Shown: one piece after another, positions 33,900 to 44,479 of the stretch
Layout: each line of letters opens with the position of its first letter
Position numbering within the stretch: position 1 is the stretch's first letter
Assembly: GCA_917880885.1 (NCBI GenBank)
Contig: OU862913.1
Span: 6,882,001 to 6,946,000, forward strand
DNA: 64,000 bases
Direction: 5' to 3'
Source: Limnephilus marmoratus
Taxonomy: Eukaryota; Arthropoda; Insecta; Trichoptera; Limnephilidae
The notes under the pieces: model-generated
Database searches by the model: none
What the model was told of the DNA's origin: nothing
The model's input: the letters and a program-made list of their open reading frames with translations, nothing else
Made by a program: the position numbers and the translations under genes

Positions 33900-34353
33900 T
33901 TTTTTTTTTTTTTTTTTATTGTTGATACAGTATTATTTTACAAATTTTTATAGTACAAACCAGTAATGTTGGCCTCACTGGGTTGTTTACCCGTGCTGAG
34001 GCCCCCATTTTATAATATAATACTTTATACATTATAGGTAGTTTAAAAAAAAGAAATATACAAAGTTGGTGATAAAACAAACAAAAAAATCATTTAAAAT
34101 AAAGATAATTTTAAACTAAAAATAGAGATCAAAAATTAAAATTATTTTTAATTAATAAACTAAAAAAATAAAGTAATTGAATGAAAATCGGCGTATATTA
34201 TGTTGTATGTGTTTGTGAGTGTTACGTGTTTTATATTGGTTTTGTGTGTTGGGAGTATACGTTTTATTCTTTTATGTTATGAAATTTTGGTAAAATTGTC
34301 TATTTTATTCTTTAATCCATTTTTTTTATTTTATGTCTGAAATTATTTTTGTT
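33900..34353 (-). mobile_element. LINE family E 3' end inserted in the left Penelope arm
   Basis: T-run 33900-33918 (poly-A on minus), then GTTGGCCTCACTGGGTTG and other 3'UTR sequence shared with 22120-22410. TTATACT flanks it at 33893-33899 and 34354-34360 (7-base target duplication). The uninterrupted opposite arm confirms the empty site. Confidence 0.85.
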
Positions 34354-34557
34354 TTATACTAATTTGACAGTTTCGAACAATGTTTTATTATGGTAGGGGT
34401 GGAGCTGTTGCTAGATAATAATGTAGATTGGGTAGGTAGGTATTAGTGTAGAGTGGGTGGGTAGGGGAACAAATCCATGATTGGGCTGTATGACAATATT
34501 TTTTGTTTGTTGATAATAAATAATATAAATTAGTATAAAAATAATATCGGTAATTTT

Positions 34558-34848
34558 TTGAGAAATACTAAAGATAAAGACCATAAATTGACTAATTCCG
34601 GAATATATAAACTCAAATGCAATTATTGTCCCTCATTTTATATTGGAAAAACCACTCGTAATTTTGAAGTCAGAATCAAAGATCATTTAAGGTGTCTTAA
34701 AAATAATAATTTTTCTGAGTTTGCTAACCATATCATTGAAAATAACCATAGTTTTGAAAAAAATACAGGGATAAATATTCTTCATATTAATCATAAAGGA
34801 AAACGTTTAGATAACTTAGAAGCCTTGGAAATTAAAAAAATCCCTTAA
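34558..34848 (+). pseudogene. GIY-YIG endonuclease remnant of the Penelope-like element
   Basis: Reads SGIYKLKCNYCPSFYIGKTT, then FEVRIKDHLRCL, FANHIIENNH and NLEALEIKK. GIY and YIG are both present, with the conserved Arg (VRIKDHL) and the late Glu. The CNYC pair and following His residues fit the zinc-binding arrangement of Penelope endonucleases. Penelope pol normally begins with a reverse transcriptase of about 500 residues, which is missing here, so the element is 5'-deleted. The open stretch has no ATG of its own. Confidence 0.85.
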
Positions 34849-35032
34849 AAATAATGAATCTATTATCAACAAACAAAAAATATTGTCATACAGCCCAATC
34901 ATGGATTTGTTCCCCTACCCACCCACTCTACACTAATACCTACCTACCCAATCTACATTTTTTTTTTTTTTTTTTTTTACATTAACTCCACACAGGAGGC
35001 CCTGAGGAAAATAATTTCCCTCAGGGCCTATG

Positions 35033-35602
35033 TCATCTGGGATGCTGTGTGGAGAGTCTTTTTGAGGAGAGGAAGGAATGAACATTGGTCTTGAAGAGAC
35101 CTATGTTGTAGGAAGGAGGAAACACAGAGGCCGGCAAATCATTCCACAGCCGAGCTGTTGAACACAAGAACGAGTCGAAGAAACGACCCGTTCTCATGTG
35201 ACAAATGTCAACCGTGTACAAATGTTGGGCACGCGTTTGGCGTGTTTCCCGACTATGCACCGGTGCCGAAGGGATCAATGATGCTAGTTCTTCAGAGCAT
35301 CTTCCATTGTAATACCGGTAGAACAAGGATAGCATTCCCACCCGACGCCTGTGCTCTAAAGATTGCAATCCGTCTGTTAAGATGGGAGAATCTATCAAAC
35401 GGACCGCCCGTTTCTGCACAGAGTCGAGGGTATTTTTCAGGTATTTTGGAGCTCCAGACCAGAGATGGCTGCCAAATTCAACCGTGGGGCGTACTTGTGA
35501 TTTGTACAAGGTTAGCAGTTGTGTACTATTAAAGTATCTGCGGGCCCTGTACAGTACGCCCAGTTTTTGGGAGGCTAACTTTACTCTGGCTTCGATGGAG
35601 CC
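35033..35602 (-). pseudogene. LINE family F reverse transcriptase, C-terminal part
   Basis: Minus-strand reading: YGGSIEARVKLASQKLGVLY, then YKSQVRPTVEFGSHLWSGAP and CSTARLWNDLPASVFPP, which is the thumb/connection region of jockey-type reverse transcriptases. It is open to the stop at 35033 and joins the inverted upstream part at about 35603. Confidence 0.8.
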
Positions 35603-35604
35603 CC

Positions 35605-36720
35605 CATACCTGACTCACTAGCAAACACCGCCACCGAAAAGGCAAACTTATTAGGTAAAATGTTTGCGGATAACTCAACCCTCGATGACCAAGGTGCTGT
35701 CCCGACGTCGGTTCCTCACTGCGGTTTTCGTATGAAAAAGCTGAGGATTCGGCATCGGGAAGTACTCCATGTTTTACGAGGGCTTGATGTTAATAAAGCT
35801 AGTGGGCCTGACGGAATACCTGCCCTGGTACTGCAGAGGTGCGCTGCAGAAATAGCTCCAATTTTGACGAAGCTCTTTAAATTGTCCCTGAAGACTGGCT
35901 CTGTGCCCTCTGGTTGGAAAAAAGCGGTTATCCATCCTATTCCAAAGAAGGGTGACCGCTCCAACCCGGCCAACTACCGCCCCATAGCGATCACATCAGT
36001 TCTGTCTAAGGTGATGGAACGTGTGATCAACGACAAACTGCTCACATACCTCGAGAAGAACAAAATTATTAACGACCGTCAATACGGATTCCGGCGGAAC
36101 CGCTCGTGCGGTGATCTTCTCGCATATGTGACGCATGTTTGGGGGCGATGCCTGGAACGTTTCGGTGAGACCCAAACGGTTGCACTGGACATCTCCAAGG
36201 CCTTTGACCGGGTTTGGCACCGAGGACTTGTCAACAAACTGCATTCTTACGGACTTCCCGCATCCTTGTGTATGTGGATTGCCGACTTCTTGAGGGAGAG
36301 GTCGATTCAGACGGTAGTCGATGGTTTCACTTCTTCCTCACACTCGATAAATGCTGGCGTCCCGCAGGGATCGGTTCTGTCTCCGACTTTGTTTTTGTTG
36401 CACATCAACGACCTTTTGTCATGTGCACCAATTCACTGTTACGCGGATGACAGTACAGTTCATGATAGCTTTTTGTTTGACAAGCCCCCAAAGGGCTCAC
36501 AAACTCCAACAGCTCGTAGGGCTTTGAAGCAAAGAATGGACGGTTACCTCGAGAGTGTTTTCTCTTGGGGTAAAAATAATCTCGTTGAATTTAATGTTTC
36601 AAAGACCCAATCTTGTCTGATTACGTCTAAAAGGGATCGAAATGAAAATCTAGTCTCTTTCAACGGAAGCAATCTTCCGAACAGGCCCTCCATTGATATG
36701 CTTGGTAACTATCTAAAATC
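35605..36720 (+). pseudogene. LINE family F reverse transcriptase, inverted N-terminal part
   Basis: Reads DSLANTATEKANLLGKMFAD, NKASGPDGIPALVLQRC, NYRPIAITSVL, VALDISKAFDRVWH (motif A), NAGVPQGSVLSPTLFLLHIN (motif B), IHCYADDSTV (catalytic YADD near 36440) and SIDMLGN. The frame is uninterrupted, and the open stretch runs on into the Penelope arm to 36838 by chance. The intact frame suggests a fairly recent insertion. Confidence 0.85.
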
Positions 36721-36780
36721 TAGCAACAGCTCCACCCCTACCATAATAAAACATTGTTCGAAACTGTCAAATAAGTATAA

Positions 36781-36830
36781 GCTTTCCCTGACGAAGGAAC
36801 GTTTGTTCCGAAACCGGTCGGATTTGCGCA
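36781..36830 (+). ncRNA. Hammerhead ribozyme motif in the right Penelope arm
   Basis: CTGACGA (36788-36794), stem II GGAAC (36796-36800) with GTTCC (36805-36809), GAAA (36810-36813), stem III CCGG (36814-36817), cleavage triplet GTC ending at 36819, and stem I TCC/GGA around it. The self-complementary CCGG stem fits dimeric hammerheads known from Penelope-like elements. Confidence 0.78.
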
Positions 36831-36882
36831 TCAAATAAGTGGTTTATACAAAGTTGAATTATTTCATTTTTCTATTATAATA

Positions 36883-37411
36883 TTAATCACGCTATTCATT
36901 TTGTTAGCGGCCCTTATACAAAATCAAACTGAACTACAAATGTTTTTTTTTAAATTTGTGTAAAGCTTCACTTACGCCAATCGATTCACCTAAATTAGGG
37001 AATCCTTTTGGTGTTTTGTTTAAGGAAAATTGAAATTGTCAATCAGACGTCTACCCTTTTCAAAATAAGTTTTTCGATAGCATTTAAAACTTGCATAACC
37101 AATATTCGGCTAAAAGCGATATTGCTAACCCAATAACAGGTTTATGTTTACATGTTTAACTTTAGATATGGATTTAGTATGTATTGAGTTAACCAATGAT
37201 TGATTACGATTATCTCAATTGATTTTAAATGTCAACTCCAAGGTCGAGGTAGTAACAATAAGTATATCCTTATTTCCGAATATGCGTTTTGCATACGATA
37301 AACATTGTTTTAACAGAATATTAGAGAATAGAATAGAATATCTCACTAAAATTAGAGTTCTGCTAAAACAATAAGTATTCTATTTCAGGTGTTTCAGGTA
37401 TATTTGTTTGG
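36883..37411. other. Spacer upstream of the zinc-finger locus
   Basis: AT-rich; no gene is seen. Confidence 0.4.
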
Positions 37412-37475
37412 GCGTGAAACAATCACCAAACGCTACCACAGCAGTGCCATGGATCTAAAAAATCCGTATTATTTA
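37412..37475 (+). pseudogene. Fragment of the zinc-finger first coding exon and its acceptor
   Basis: AACGCTACCACAGCAG, TGCCATGGATCTA and AAAAATCC parallel 38694-38735 (AACGCTACCACAGCAG, GGCCATGGATCTACTAAATCC). The match stops after about eight codons and the reading ends soon after. It is a partial duplicate of the intron end and exon start. Confidence 0.65.
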
Positions 37476-37879
37476 TGCTTTAAACTGCTTACTCGTTAAA
37501 ACGGAATACTTTTTATCCAAACAGTTAGATTTAGCTTTATTATTACGAAAAGTGAGTATTTAAGTCGGGGGAGACCAAAAAACATGCAAAAAATATGCTT
37601 TTAACACTTTAATTTTGTTAAAATTAATTCACTCGCGCGGAAACGCCATTTTTATTCATAGTTTTTATTTTAACATTTCATCAATGCTGCCAATCATAGA
37701 AAAAATATTTTTGCTTAAAACAAAGTGAATGCATCATTGACAAGTTTGTACCTGTATTTATAACAGTAGAACATGGAAAGAAATGTATTAAAATAATTAC
37801 ACAAACCCGCTAGACAAACCCTGCTTTGCCAAACAAACCATTCAAAACCTCGGATGTTTTTTAAAATTATGATGAAATG

Positions 37880-38060
37880 CAAGTTTGGTTATTTGTTTTT
37901 GGGTTTTATGTCGTGTTGCGCTACCTCCTCCTTTAGCCAACATTTCGGACACTGTAACGCTGTTCGAAACGTTGGCTAAAGGAGGAGGTAGCGCAACACG
38001 GCATAACACCCCAAAAACAAATAACCATAATATTCTTGGCCGTGAAAATCTACAATCATA
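37880..38060 (+). repeat. Fold-back/hammerhead family, collapsed copy 4
   Basis: Outer arms (GCGCTACCTCCTCCTTTAGC and its complement) and the GGCCGTGAAAATCTAC tail are present, but the centre is reduced to GCCAACATTTCGGACACTG and AACGCTGTTCGAAACGTTGG. The CTGATGA core is gone. Confidence 0.8.
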
Positions 38061-38715
38061 TCCAAATGCGAGTTTATTTTAGAGAATTTATTTTATAAGA
38101 TTGGTACTTCCGACAAATGTCATATTTGATTGTCTATTAGTTAAAAAAGGAACATTCCGTATTATCCGTGCATCAAACTTCGACAACACGAACGTTACGT
38201 ATTATCCGTGAGGTGGACTAACTGTATATTTACCAAATCCGTAAACTGTTTCTATCAATACGGAACAGGGTCCTGCTCTTAATAACACAAATAACATTGG
38301 CGGAGCAGATTGTTGTAAACACGTCCCTACATAATATTGGCAGCATACAGTTTTTAAATTGCATTGATTAAAATACTCGCATCATATGCACACTTATTTC
38401 CGTTATTCTGTTAAAAGCGGAATGGCGGATCCGAAATAAGGTAATACCGGTTTATCTTCAGAGATATATATTGTATACATAGTATTGAGTTATTTGACTA
38501 TTTGATGGCAATTCTCTCAACCTTTATCAATTGTCAAATGCTAGCTTAATATACAATCATGATAATTATTATATCGTTGTTTCAAAATATGAGCTAGGTA
38601 TATGTATAACACTTCAATGTTTTGGCAAAACATTCAATTATTAAGTTTCCGTTATAAAAATGTTCCAGGGATTAATGTTTTGGCTTGAACCAATTACCTA
38701 ACGCTACCACAGCAG
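38061..38715. promoter_or_regulatory. Upstream region or intron of the zinc-finger gene
   Basis: No protein match. It ends in the acceptor CTACCACAGCAG just before the start codon, so a non-coding first exon is expected further upstream. Confidence 0.4.
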
Positions 38716-41700
38716 GGCCATGGATCTACTAAATCCTGTTGAGACTCTTAACATCAAAACGGAACCAGGGTTCCAGGAAGAAGGGGGAGATGTAATGCCG
38801 TATACTGATATAGATTTCGATCTCCAAGATGTAAAGAAGGAATGTTTGCAATATGCGGAGATTACTGAGACAGCCAGTAAGTTAAATTAAAAAATTAATA
38901 CCTACATTGAAAATGAAGCATGTTTAATTTGGAATTTAAAATTACTCAATTGAATTTCTTGCAATGGGTTACTGATTCCTCAACCTCTTTTAATTTGGGA
39001 CATGCATTAAGTTATACTTATTATTTTACATTAAAAATGCGTAAATATAGATGGAAGTAAAAACCTTTCCATTCTTCAAAAACAGGGTCCTTCTTGATGC
39101 ATCGGCCCCTGAAGTAGACATCTGGTGTCATTCTTTTATCTTATATTCTTCATCTTATAGTTTCTTATGCAAATTCCCGTAAATTCATGCTAAATAATCG
39201 GAATCTTTAATCTTTAAAATGTATTGTTTTTATAAAGAGGTTTTGTTGTGGGTCAATGATAACTAACTAACTAACCATCACGCCGTTTCCCCACAGGGGT
39301 AGGCAGGGAGGACGGACCGCCAAACAACTCGATCTTGGCACACACTCTTTGCCTCACTCACATTCATACATCGTCTCATACATACTCTTCTATTATTCTG
39401 ACTTTTGACAGGGCCCATCTCAATTATCTGATTCACTTGATCGTGTCATGTCTTCCTCGGACGTCCCCGACTTCTTGTACCATTCACATTTGCGTCATAA
39501 ATTCTTTTTACAGTACTTTCTTCGTTCATTCGCTTTACATGCCGGAACCACATGAGGGTCCCTTTCTTAATCATACTCATTACGCTTACATCAACCTTAC
39601 ATTCTTTGCGGATATCCACATTTCTCACACGAACATACATGGTTTTACTACACATATGCCTCAGGGATCTCATTTCAACAGCATTCAGTTTACTTTCATC
39701 TTTCCTCTGCCAGTTTCATGCCTCACTACCATACATCAGGGTAGGTACCAGGACTACATTGTGGACTGCTAGCTTCTTTTGACACTTTTTATTAGCGCTA
39801 ACGGCATTCAGTCCTCCATTAATGGAGTAACCGGTATTTACCATTCTTTCAATATCTCTATCAGCCTTCCCATCTCTCGTAAACATTCTACCCAGATACA
39901 CATACTTATCCACCTGCTCCAAGTATTCATACTATATCGTACACTGTTTTCGTACTCTCTCTTTCAAACACCATGACTATAGACTCTAGTACTTCGTTCA
40001 TCCTAGACACGAGAGACTGTAGACTGTAGATCTTCCATAGTGTTAGAAATCACAACCGCATCATCAGCATACAACAGGCAACATACTTTCAGACTACTTA
40101 ATTTCGCGCCCAATCCCATTTCTCTCAATTCTTGCAATGATCATTGTACGTATTGTCGTTTTGATTTTGCAGACAGCACTAATGTGGAGACAGTTGCCAT
40201 CAAAACGGATCTGGTATCCCGAGAAGAAGCTGAAGACAGTTTTCCTTATATGGAAATTGACGTAAACCTGTCGGATGTTAAAAAAGAATGCTTAGAACGC
40301 GTTGAAACCACGAACCAGGCAGCAGGTAAAACATATTTTCATTGGAAGATTTAACATTCTAACATAATGGTATCCATTTTTTCACTTAGGTTATAAGTCT
40401 TAATGTATCTTTTTAGCTATATCTTTTTTCAAATCTGTTGACAGATATGAAGACGCATCTTGTGGATAAACGATTATCTTATCGTCGTCACTACTCCTGC
40501 TCTCATAAGAATAATTTTGGAAGTCACCTTCGCGGCCATACTGGAGTTGAACTTTTTTCATGTTCCAAGTGCAACTGTTCAAGTTCTCAAAAAGAATATT
40601 TGAGGAAACACATGCTGGTTCACAGCGGAAAAAAATCTTTTTCTTGTTCCAAGTGCAACTATTCATGCTTTCGAAAGTACAGTCTGACGATCCACAAGCG
40701 GACTCACAGTGGAGAAAAACCTTTTTCTTGTTCCGAGTGCAACTATTCATGCTCTCAGAAGAACGTTTTGAAGAGACACATTCTGACTCACAGCGGAGAA
40801 AAACCTTTTTCTTGTTCCGAGTGCAACTATTCGTGCTCTCGAAAGGACAGTCTGACGATTCACAAGCTGACTCACAGTGGAGAAAAACCTTTTTCTTGTT
40901 CCAAATGCAACTATTCATGCTCTCGAAAGGGCAGTCTGTCGATCCACAAGCGGACTCATAGTGGGGAAAAGCCTTTTTATTGTTCCAAGTGCAACTATTC
41001 AAGTTCTCAGGAGGGCGATTTGAAGAAACACATTCTGATTCACAGTGGAGAAAAACCTTTTTCTTGTTCCAAATGCAACTATTCATGCTCTCGAAAGGGC
41101 AGTCTGACGATCCACAAGCGGACTCACAGTGCAGATAAACCTTTTTCTTGTTCCGATTGCAACTATTCAAGTTCTCAAAAGGGCCATCTGACGATCCACA
41201 AGCTGACTCACAGTGGAGAAAAACCGTTTTCATGTTCCGAGTGCAACTATTCATGTTCTCAAAAGAGCAGACTGACGATCCATAAGCTGACTCACAGTGG
41301 AGAAAAACCTTTTTCTTGTTCCGATTGCAACTATTCATGTTCTCAAAAGAGCAATCTGTTGATCCACAAGCTAACTCACAGTGGAGAAAAACCTTTTTCT
41401 TGTTCCGAGTGCAACTATTCATGTTCTCGAAAAGGCAATCTGACGATCCACAAGCTGACTCACAGTGGAGAAAAACCTTTTTCTTGTTCCGAGTGCAACT
41501 TTTCATGTTCTCGAAAGAGCAGACTGACGATCCACAAGCTGACTCACAGCGGAGAAAAACCTTTTTCTTGTTCCGAGTGCAACTATTCATGCTCTCAGAA
41601 AAACGTTTTGAAGAGACACATTCTGACTCACAGCGGAGAAAAACCTTTTTCTTGTTCCGAGTGCAACTATTCATGCTCTCGAAAGGACAGTCTGACGATT

Positions 41701-42144
41701 CACAAGCTGACTCACAGTGCAGAAAAACCATTTTCTTGTTCCGAGTGCAACTATTCATGTTCACGAAAGAGCAGACTGACGATCCACAAGCTGACTCACA
41801 GTGGAGATAAACCTTTTTCTTGCTTGGAGTGCAACTATTCATGTTCTCAAAAGAGCCATCTGACGATCCACAAGCTGACTCACAGCAGAGAAAAACGTTT
41901 TTCTTGTTCCGAGTGCAACTATTCATGTTCTCAAAAGAGCAATCTGACGATCCACAAGCTGACTCACAGTGGAGAAAAACCTTTTTCTTGTTCCGAGTGC
42001 AACTATTCATGTTCTCGAAAAAGCAGACTGACGATTCACAAGCTGACTCACAGTGGAGAAAAACCATTTTCTTGTTCCGAGTGCAACTATTCATGCTCTC
42101 AGAAGAACGATTTGAAGAGACACATTCTGATTCACAGTGGATAA
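38716..42144 (+). CDS. C2H2 zinc-finger protein, three coding exons, 19 tandem fingers
   Basis: Coding exons are 38720-38876, 40173-40325 and 40445-42144; the donors are GTAAGT and GTAAAA, the acceptors TTGCAG and GACAG. Both joins are in phase 1, and the total is 2010 bases (669 residues). The N-terminus carries two acidic modules, each with a SUMO-like site (NIKTE, AIKTD) and a V-K-K-E-C-L motif. After a degenerate finger that has lost its cysteines come 19 fingers of exactly 28 residues (C-x2-C-x12-H-x3-H, linker HSGEKPF). The aromatic is the Tyr two residues after the second Cys. Residues at helix positions -1, 2 and 3 vary while the frame is near-identical. It is probably a nuclear DNA-binding regulator of the insect expanded-ZNF type. 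TAA at 42142 ends it at a linker (GGA-TAA where others have GGA-GAA). Intron 1 holds a LINE fragment. Confidence 0.85.
39259..40135 (-). mobile_element. LINE family D fragment in intron 1 of the zinc-finger gene
   Basis: Minus-strand readings: CCLLYADDAVVIS (catalytic YADD near 40075), YVYLGRMFTRDGKADRDIER, SMIKKGTLMWFRHVKRMNEE, YDANVNGTRSRGRPRKT. It ends in the ACTAACTAACTAACC repeat. It is 5'-truncated and broken. Confidence 0.85.
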
Positions 42145-43720
42145 AACTTTTTTCTCTTTCCGAGTGCATTTATTCATGCTCTCGAATGGGCAGTCTGACA
42201 ATCCACAAACTGACTCATAGTGGAGAAAAACCTTTTTCTTGTCCGAGTGCAACTATTAGTATTCTCGAAAGGGCAGGCTGACGATCCACATGCTGACTCA
42301 CAGTGGAGAAAAACCTTTTACATATTCCAAGTGCGACTATTCAAGTTCTCAAAAAGAACATTTGAATAAACACATTTGGATTCACAGTGGAGAAAAACCG
42401 TTTTCTTCTTCCGAGTGTAACTATTCATTTTCTCGAAAGAGCCATCTGACGATACACAAGCTGACTCACAGCGGAGAAAAACCTTTTTCTTGTTCCGAGT
42501 GCAACTATTCATGTTCTCAAAAGAGCAGACTGACGATCCACAAGCGGACTCACAGTGCAGATAAACCTTTTTCTTTTTCCGAGTGCAACTATTCAAGTTC
42601 TCAAAAGGGCCATCTGACGATCCACAAGCTGACTCACAGTGGAGAAAAACCGTTTTCATGTTCCGAGTGCAACTATTCATGTTCTCAAAAGAGCAGACTG
42701 ACGATCCACAAGCTGACTCACAGTGGAGAAAAACCTTTTTCTTGTTCCGATTGCAACTATTCATGTTCTCAAAAGAGCAATCTTACGATCCACAAGCTGA
42801 CTCACAGTGGAGAAAAACCTTTTTCTTGTTCCGAGTGCAACTATTCATGTTCTCGAAACAGCAATCTGACGATCCACAAGCTGACTCACAGTGGAGAAAA
42901 ACCTTTTTCTTGTTCCGAGTGCAACTTTTCATGTTCTCGAAAGAGCAGACTGACGATCCACAAGCTGATTCACAGCGGAGAAAAACCTTTTTCTTGTTCC
43001 GAGTGCAACTATTCATGTTCTCAAAAGGGCCATCTGACGATCCACAAGCTGACTCACAGTGGAGAAAAACCGCTTTCATGTTTCGAGTGCAACTATTCAT
43101 GTTCTCAGAAGAACGATTTGAAGAGACACATTCTGATTCACAGTGGATAAAAACTTTTTTCTTTTTCCGAGTGCATTTATCCATGCTCTCGAAAGGGCAG
43201 TCTGACAATCCACAAACTGACTCATAGTGGAGAAAAACCTTTTTCTTGTCCGAGTGCAACTATTCGTATTCTCAAAAGGGCAGTCTGACGATCCACATGC
43301 TGACTCACAGTGGAGAAAAAGCTTTTACATATTCTAAGTGCGACTATTCGAGTTCTCAAAAAGAACATTTGAATAAACACATCCTGATTCACAGAGTTTT
43401 TCTTGTTCCGAATGCAACTATTTATGCTCTCGAAAGGGCAATCTGACGATCCACAAGCTGACTCACAGTGGAGAAAAACCTTTTTCTTGTTCCAATTGCA
43501 ACTATTCATGTTCTACAAAAAGCAATCTGACGATTGACAAGCTGTAGTGCAGCCGAGAAAAACCTTTTTCTTTTCCGAGTGTAACTATTCATGTTCTCAA
43601 GAGGCAATCTGAAGAGCCCTTCTCACGGCGGAGAAAATCTTTTTCATAATCTGATTGCCGCTTTTCGTGTTCTCAAACGAGAGATTTGAAGACGCACGCA
43701 TACATTTGTAAAACATTGGA
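42145..43720 (+). pseudogene. Duplicated and decayed zinc-finger array downstream of the gene
   Basis: Finger repeats continue past the stop at 42142, mostly out of frame. The longest open part, 42290-43150, has ten finger units. Three have lost the first Cys (TYSKC, SSSEC, SFSEC), and the array ends at another TAA at the same linker position (43148). Both arrays share the TAA and a downstream one-base loss (TTGTCCGAG for TTGTTCCGAG), so the 3' block was duplicated after it broke. Beyond 43400 the units are truncated and scrambled. No N-terminal exons precede this block, so it is unlikely to be a separate gene; it may be part of a 3'UTR. Confidence 0.8.
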
Positions 43721-43734
43721 CTTATTTGACTTTA

Positions 43735-44095
43735 ATCTTCAAAAAGGGGGATAAAAAGGAATTAACCAATTATAAACCGATTTGCATATTATAAACAATT
43801 TCATAACTTTGAAGCATCTTGTGGATAAATAAATTGGCACAGTCAAAGACAGCATATGTCCTGAGCAGAGGACTTTATAACCGTCTTATGAACTTCTACT
43901 AAAATAAATATAAAACGTTTTTCTTCAATTACATGGTTATTAATAACATCGATCTCTATGGTTTCTGAAATTAAAGACTTCGGTCTAACTTTTGACACCA
44001 AACTTAACTTCATAACACACTTAAATATCTCAATGAAGAGTTGGGTCCGTTGTGTTGTACGGGTACCGGAATGTTGATTAAACATGGAATGTAGT
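43735..44095 (+). mobile_element. Internally deleted LINE fragment
   Basis: Reads LIFKKGDKKELTNYKPICIL (the reverse transcriptase NYRPI block) and, after a deletion, EIKDFGLTFDTKLNFITHL (thumb). The catalytic region between them is missing. Confidence 0.65.
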
Positions 44096-44124
44096 TGCTT
44101 AATTTTTAAACTTTTTAATTTTCA

Positions 44125-44440
44125 ATTTGGGAACCTTTATTGGATAACCAAAACCTCTGCCATAGGTCACCCCAAGTGGTTCGCTACGTTTGGTGATTTA
44201 GCAGGGGTGCCCGGGTTCATGGGGTGAGGTTTGTCTAGGTCTTGGAGGCGGATGACCAGGACGCACTGAACCCCAGATTCCCACCCACCCCTTAAGCCCT
44301 TTTCCTTCCCAAAACTCTCCTTTCCTTCCTTTCCTTAAAAAAAAACCCTCCACACAGCATCCCTAAGGATGGCATAGGCCCTGAGGGAAATTGTTTTTCT
44401 CAGGGCCTCCTGTGTGGAGCTCATGTAAAAAAAAAAAGAA
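44125..44440 (+). repeat. SINE family S, best copy
   Basis: Head TTATTGGATAACCAAAACC, body GGTTCGCTACGTTTGGTGAT and GGAGGCGGATGACCAGGAC, 3' hairpin CCCTGAGGG/CTCAGGGCCTCCTGTGTGG and an A-tail at 44428-44438. The last about 80 bases match the 3'UTR of the LINE at 34979-35060. Copies at 14341, 16538 and 21240. I do not see a clear tRNA, 5S or 7SL head. Confidence 0.75.
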
Positions 44441-44479
44441 TTTTTTTCCTAATCCCTGTGAGAATAGAATTTTACAATG

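Larger units (their letters stand above)
34957..36720 (-). mobile_element. LINE (family F) inserted with its 5' half inverted (twin priming)
   Basis: Poly-A appears as the T-run 34957-34978. The 3'UTR and C-terminal coding part read on the minus strand (34979 to about 35602); the upstream reverse transcriptase part reads on the plus strand (about 35604-36720). The two coding parts abut head to head at about 35603. The insertion point in the right Penelope arm falls between CCAATCTACAT and TCTAGCAACAGC, with about five arm bases missing and no clear target duplication. Confidence 0.8.
33795..36882 (+). mobile_element. Penelope-like element with inverted arms, twice interrupted
   Basis: Left arm: 33795-33899 plus 34361-34520. 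Right arm: 34858-34956 plus 36721-36882. The arms are long inverted repeats (for example TTGACAGTTTCGAACAATG and GGTAGGGGTGGAGCTGTTGC in the left arm, reversed in the right). The middle (34521-34857) keeps only a GIY-YIG endonuclease. Each arm carries a hammerhead motif. A LINE has inserted in each arm. Confidence 0.8.

Noticed and set aside
40400..42169. 589-residue open frame antisense to the zinc-finger array, and long frames in the +2/+3 registers
   Set aside because: The finger unit is 84 bases, a multiple of three, so any frame lacking a stop in one unit stays open across the array. The antisense protein is just a repeat of one meaningless unit.
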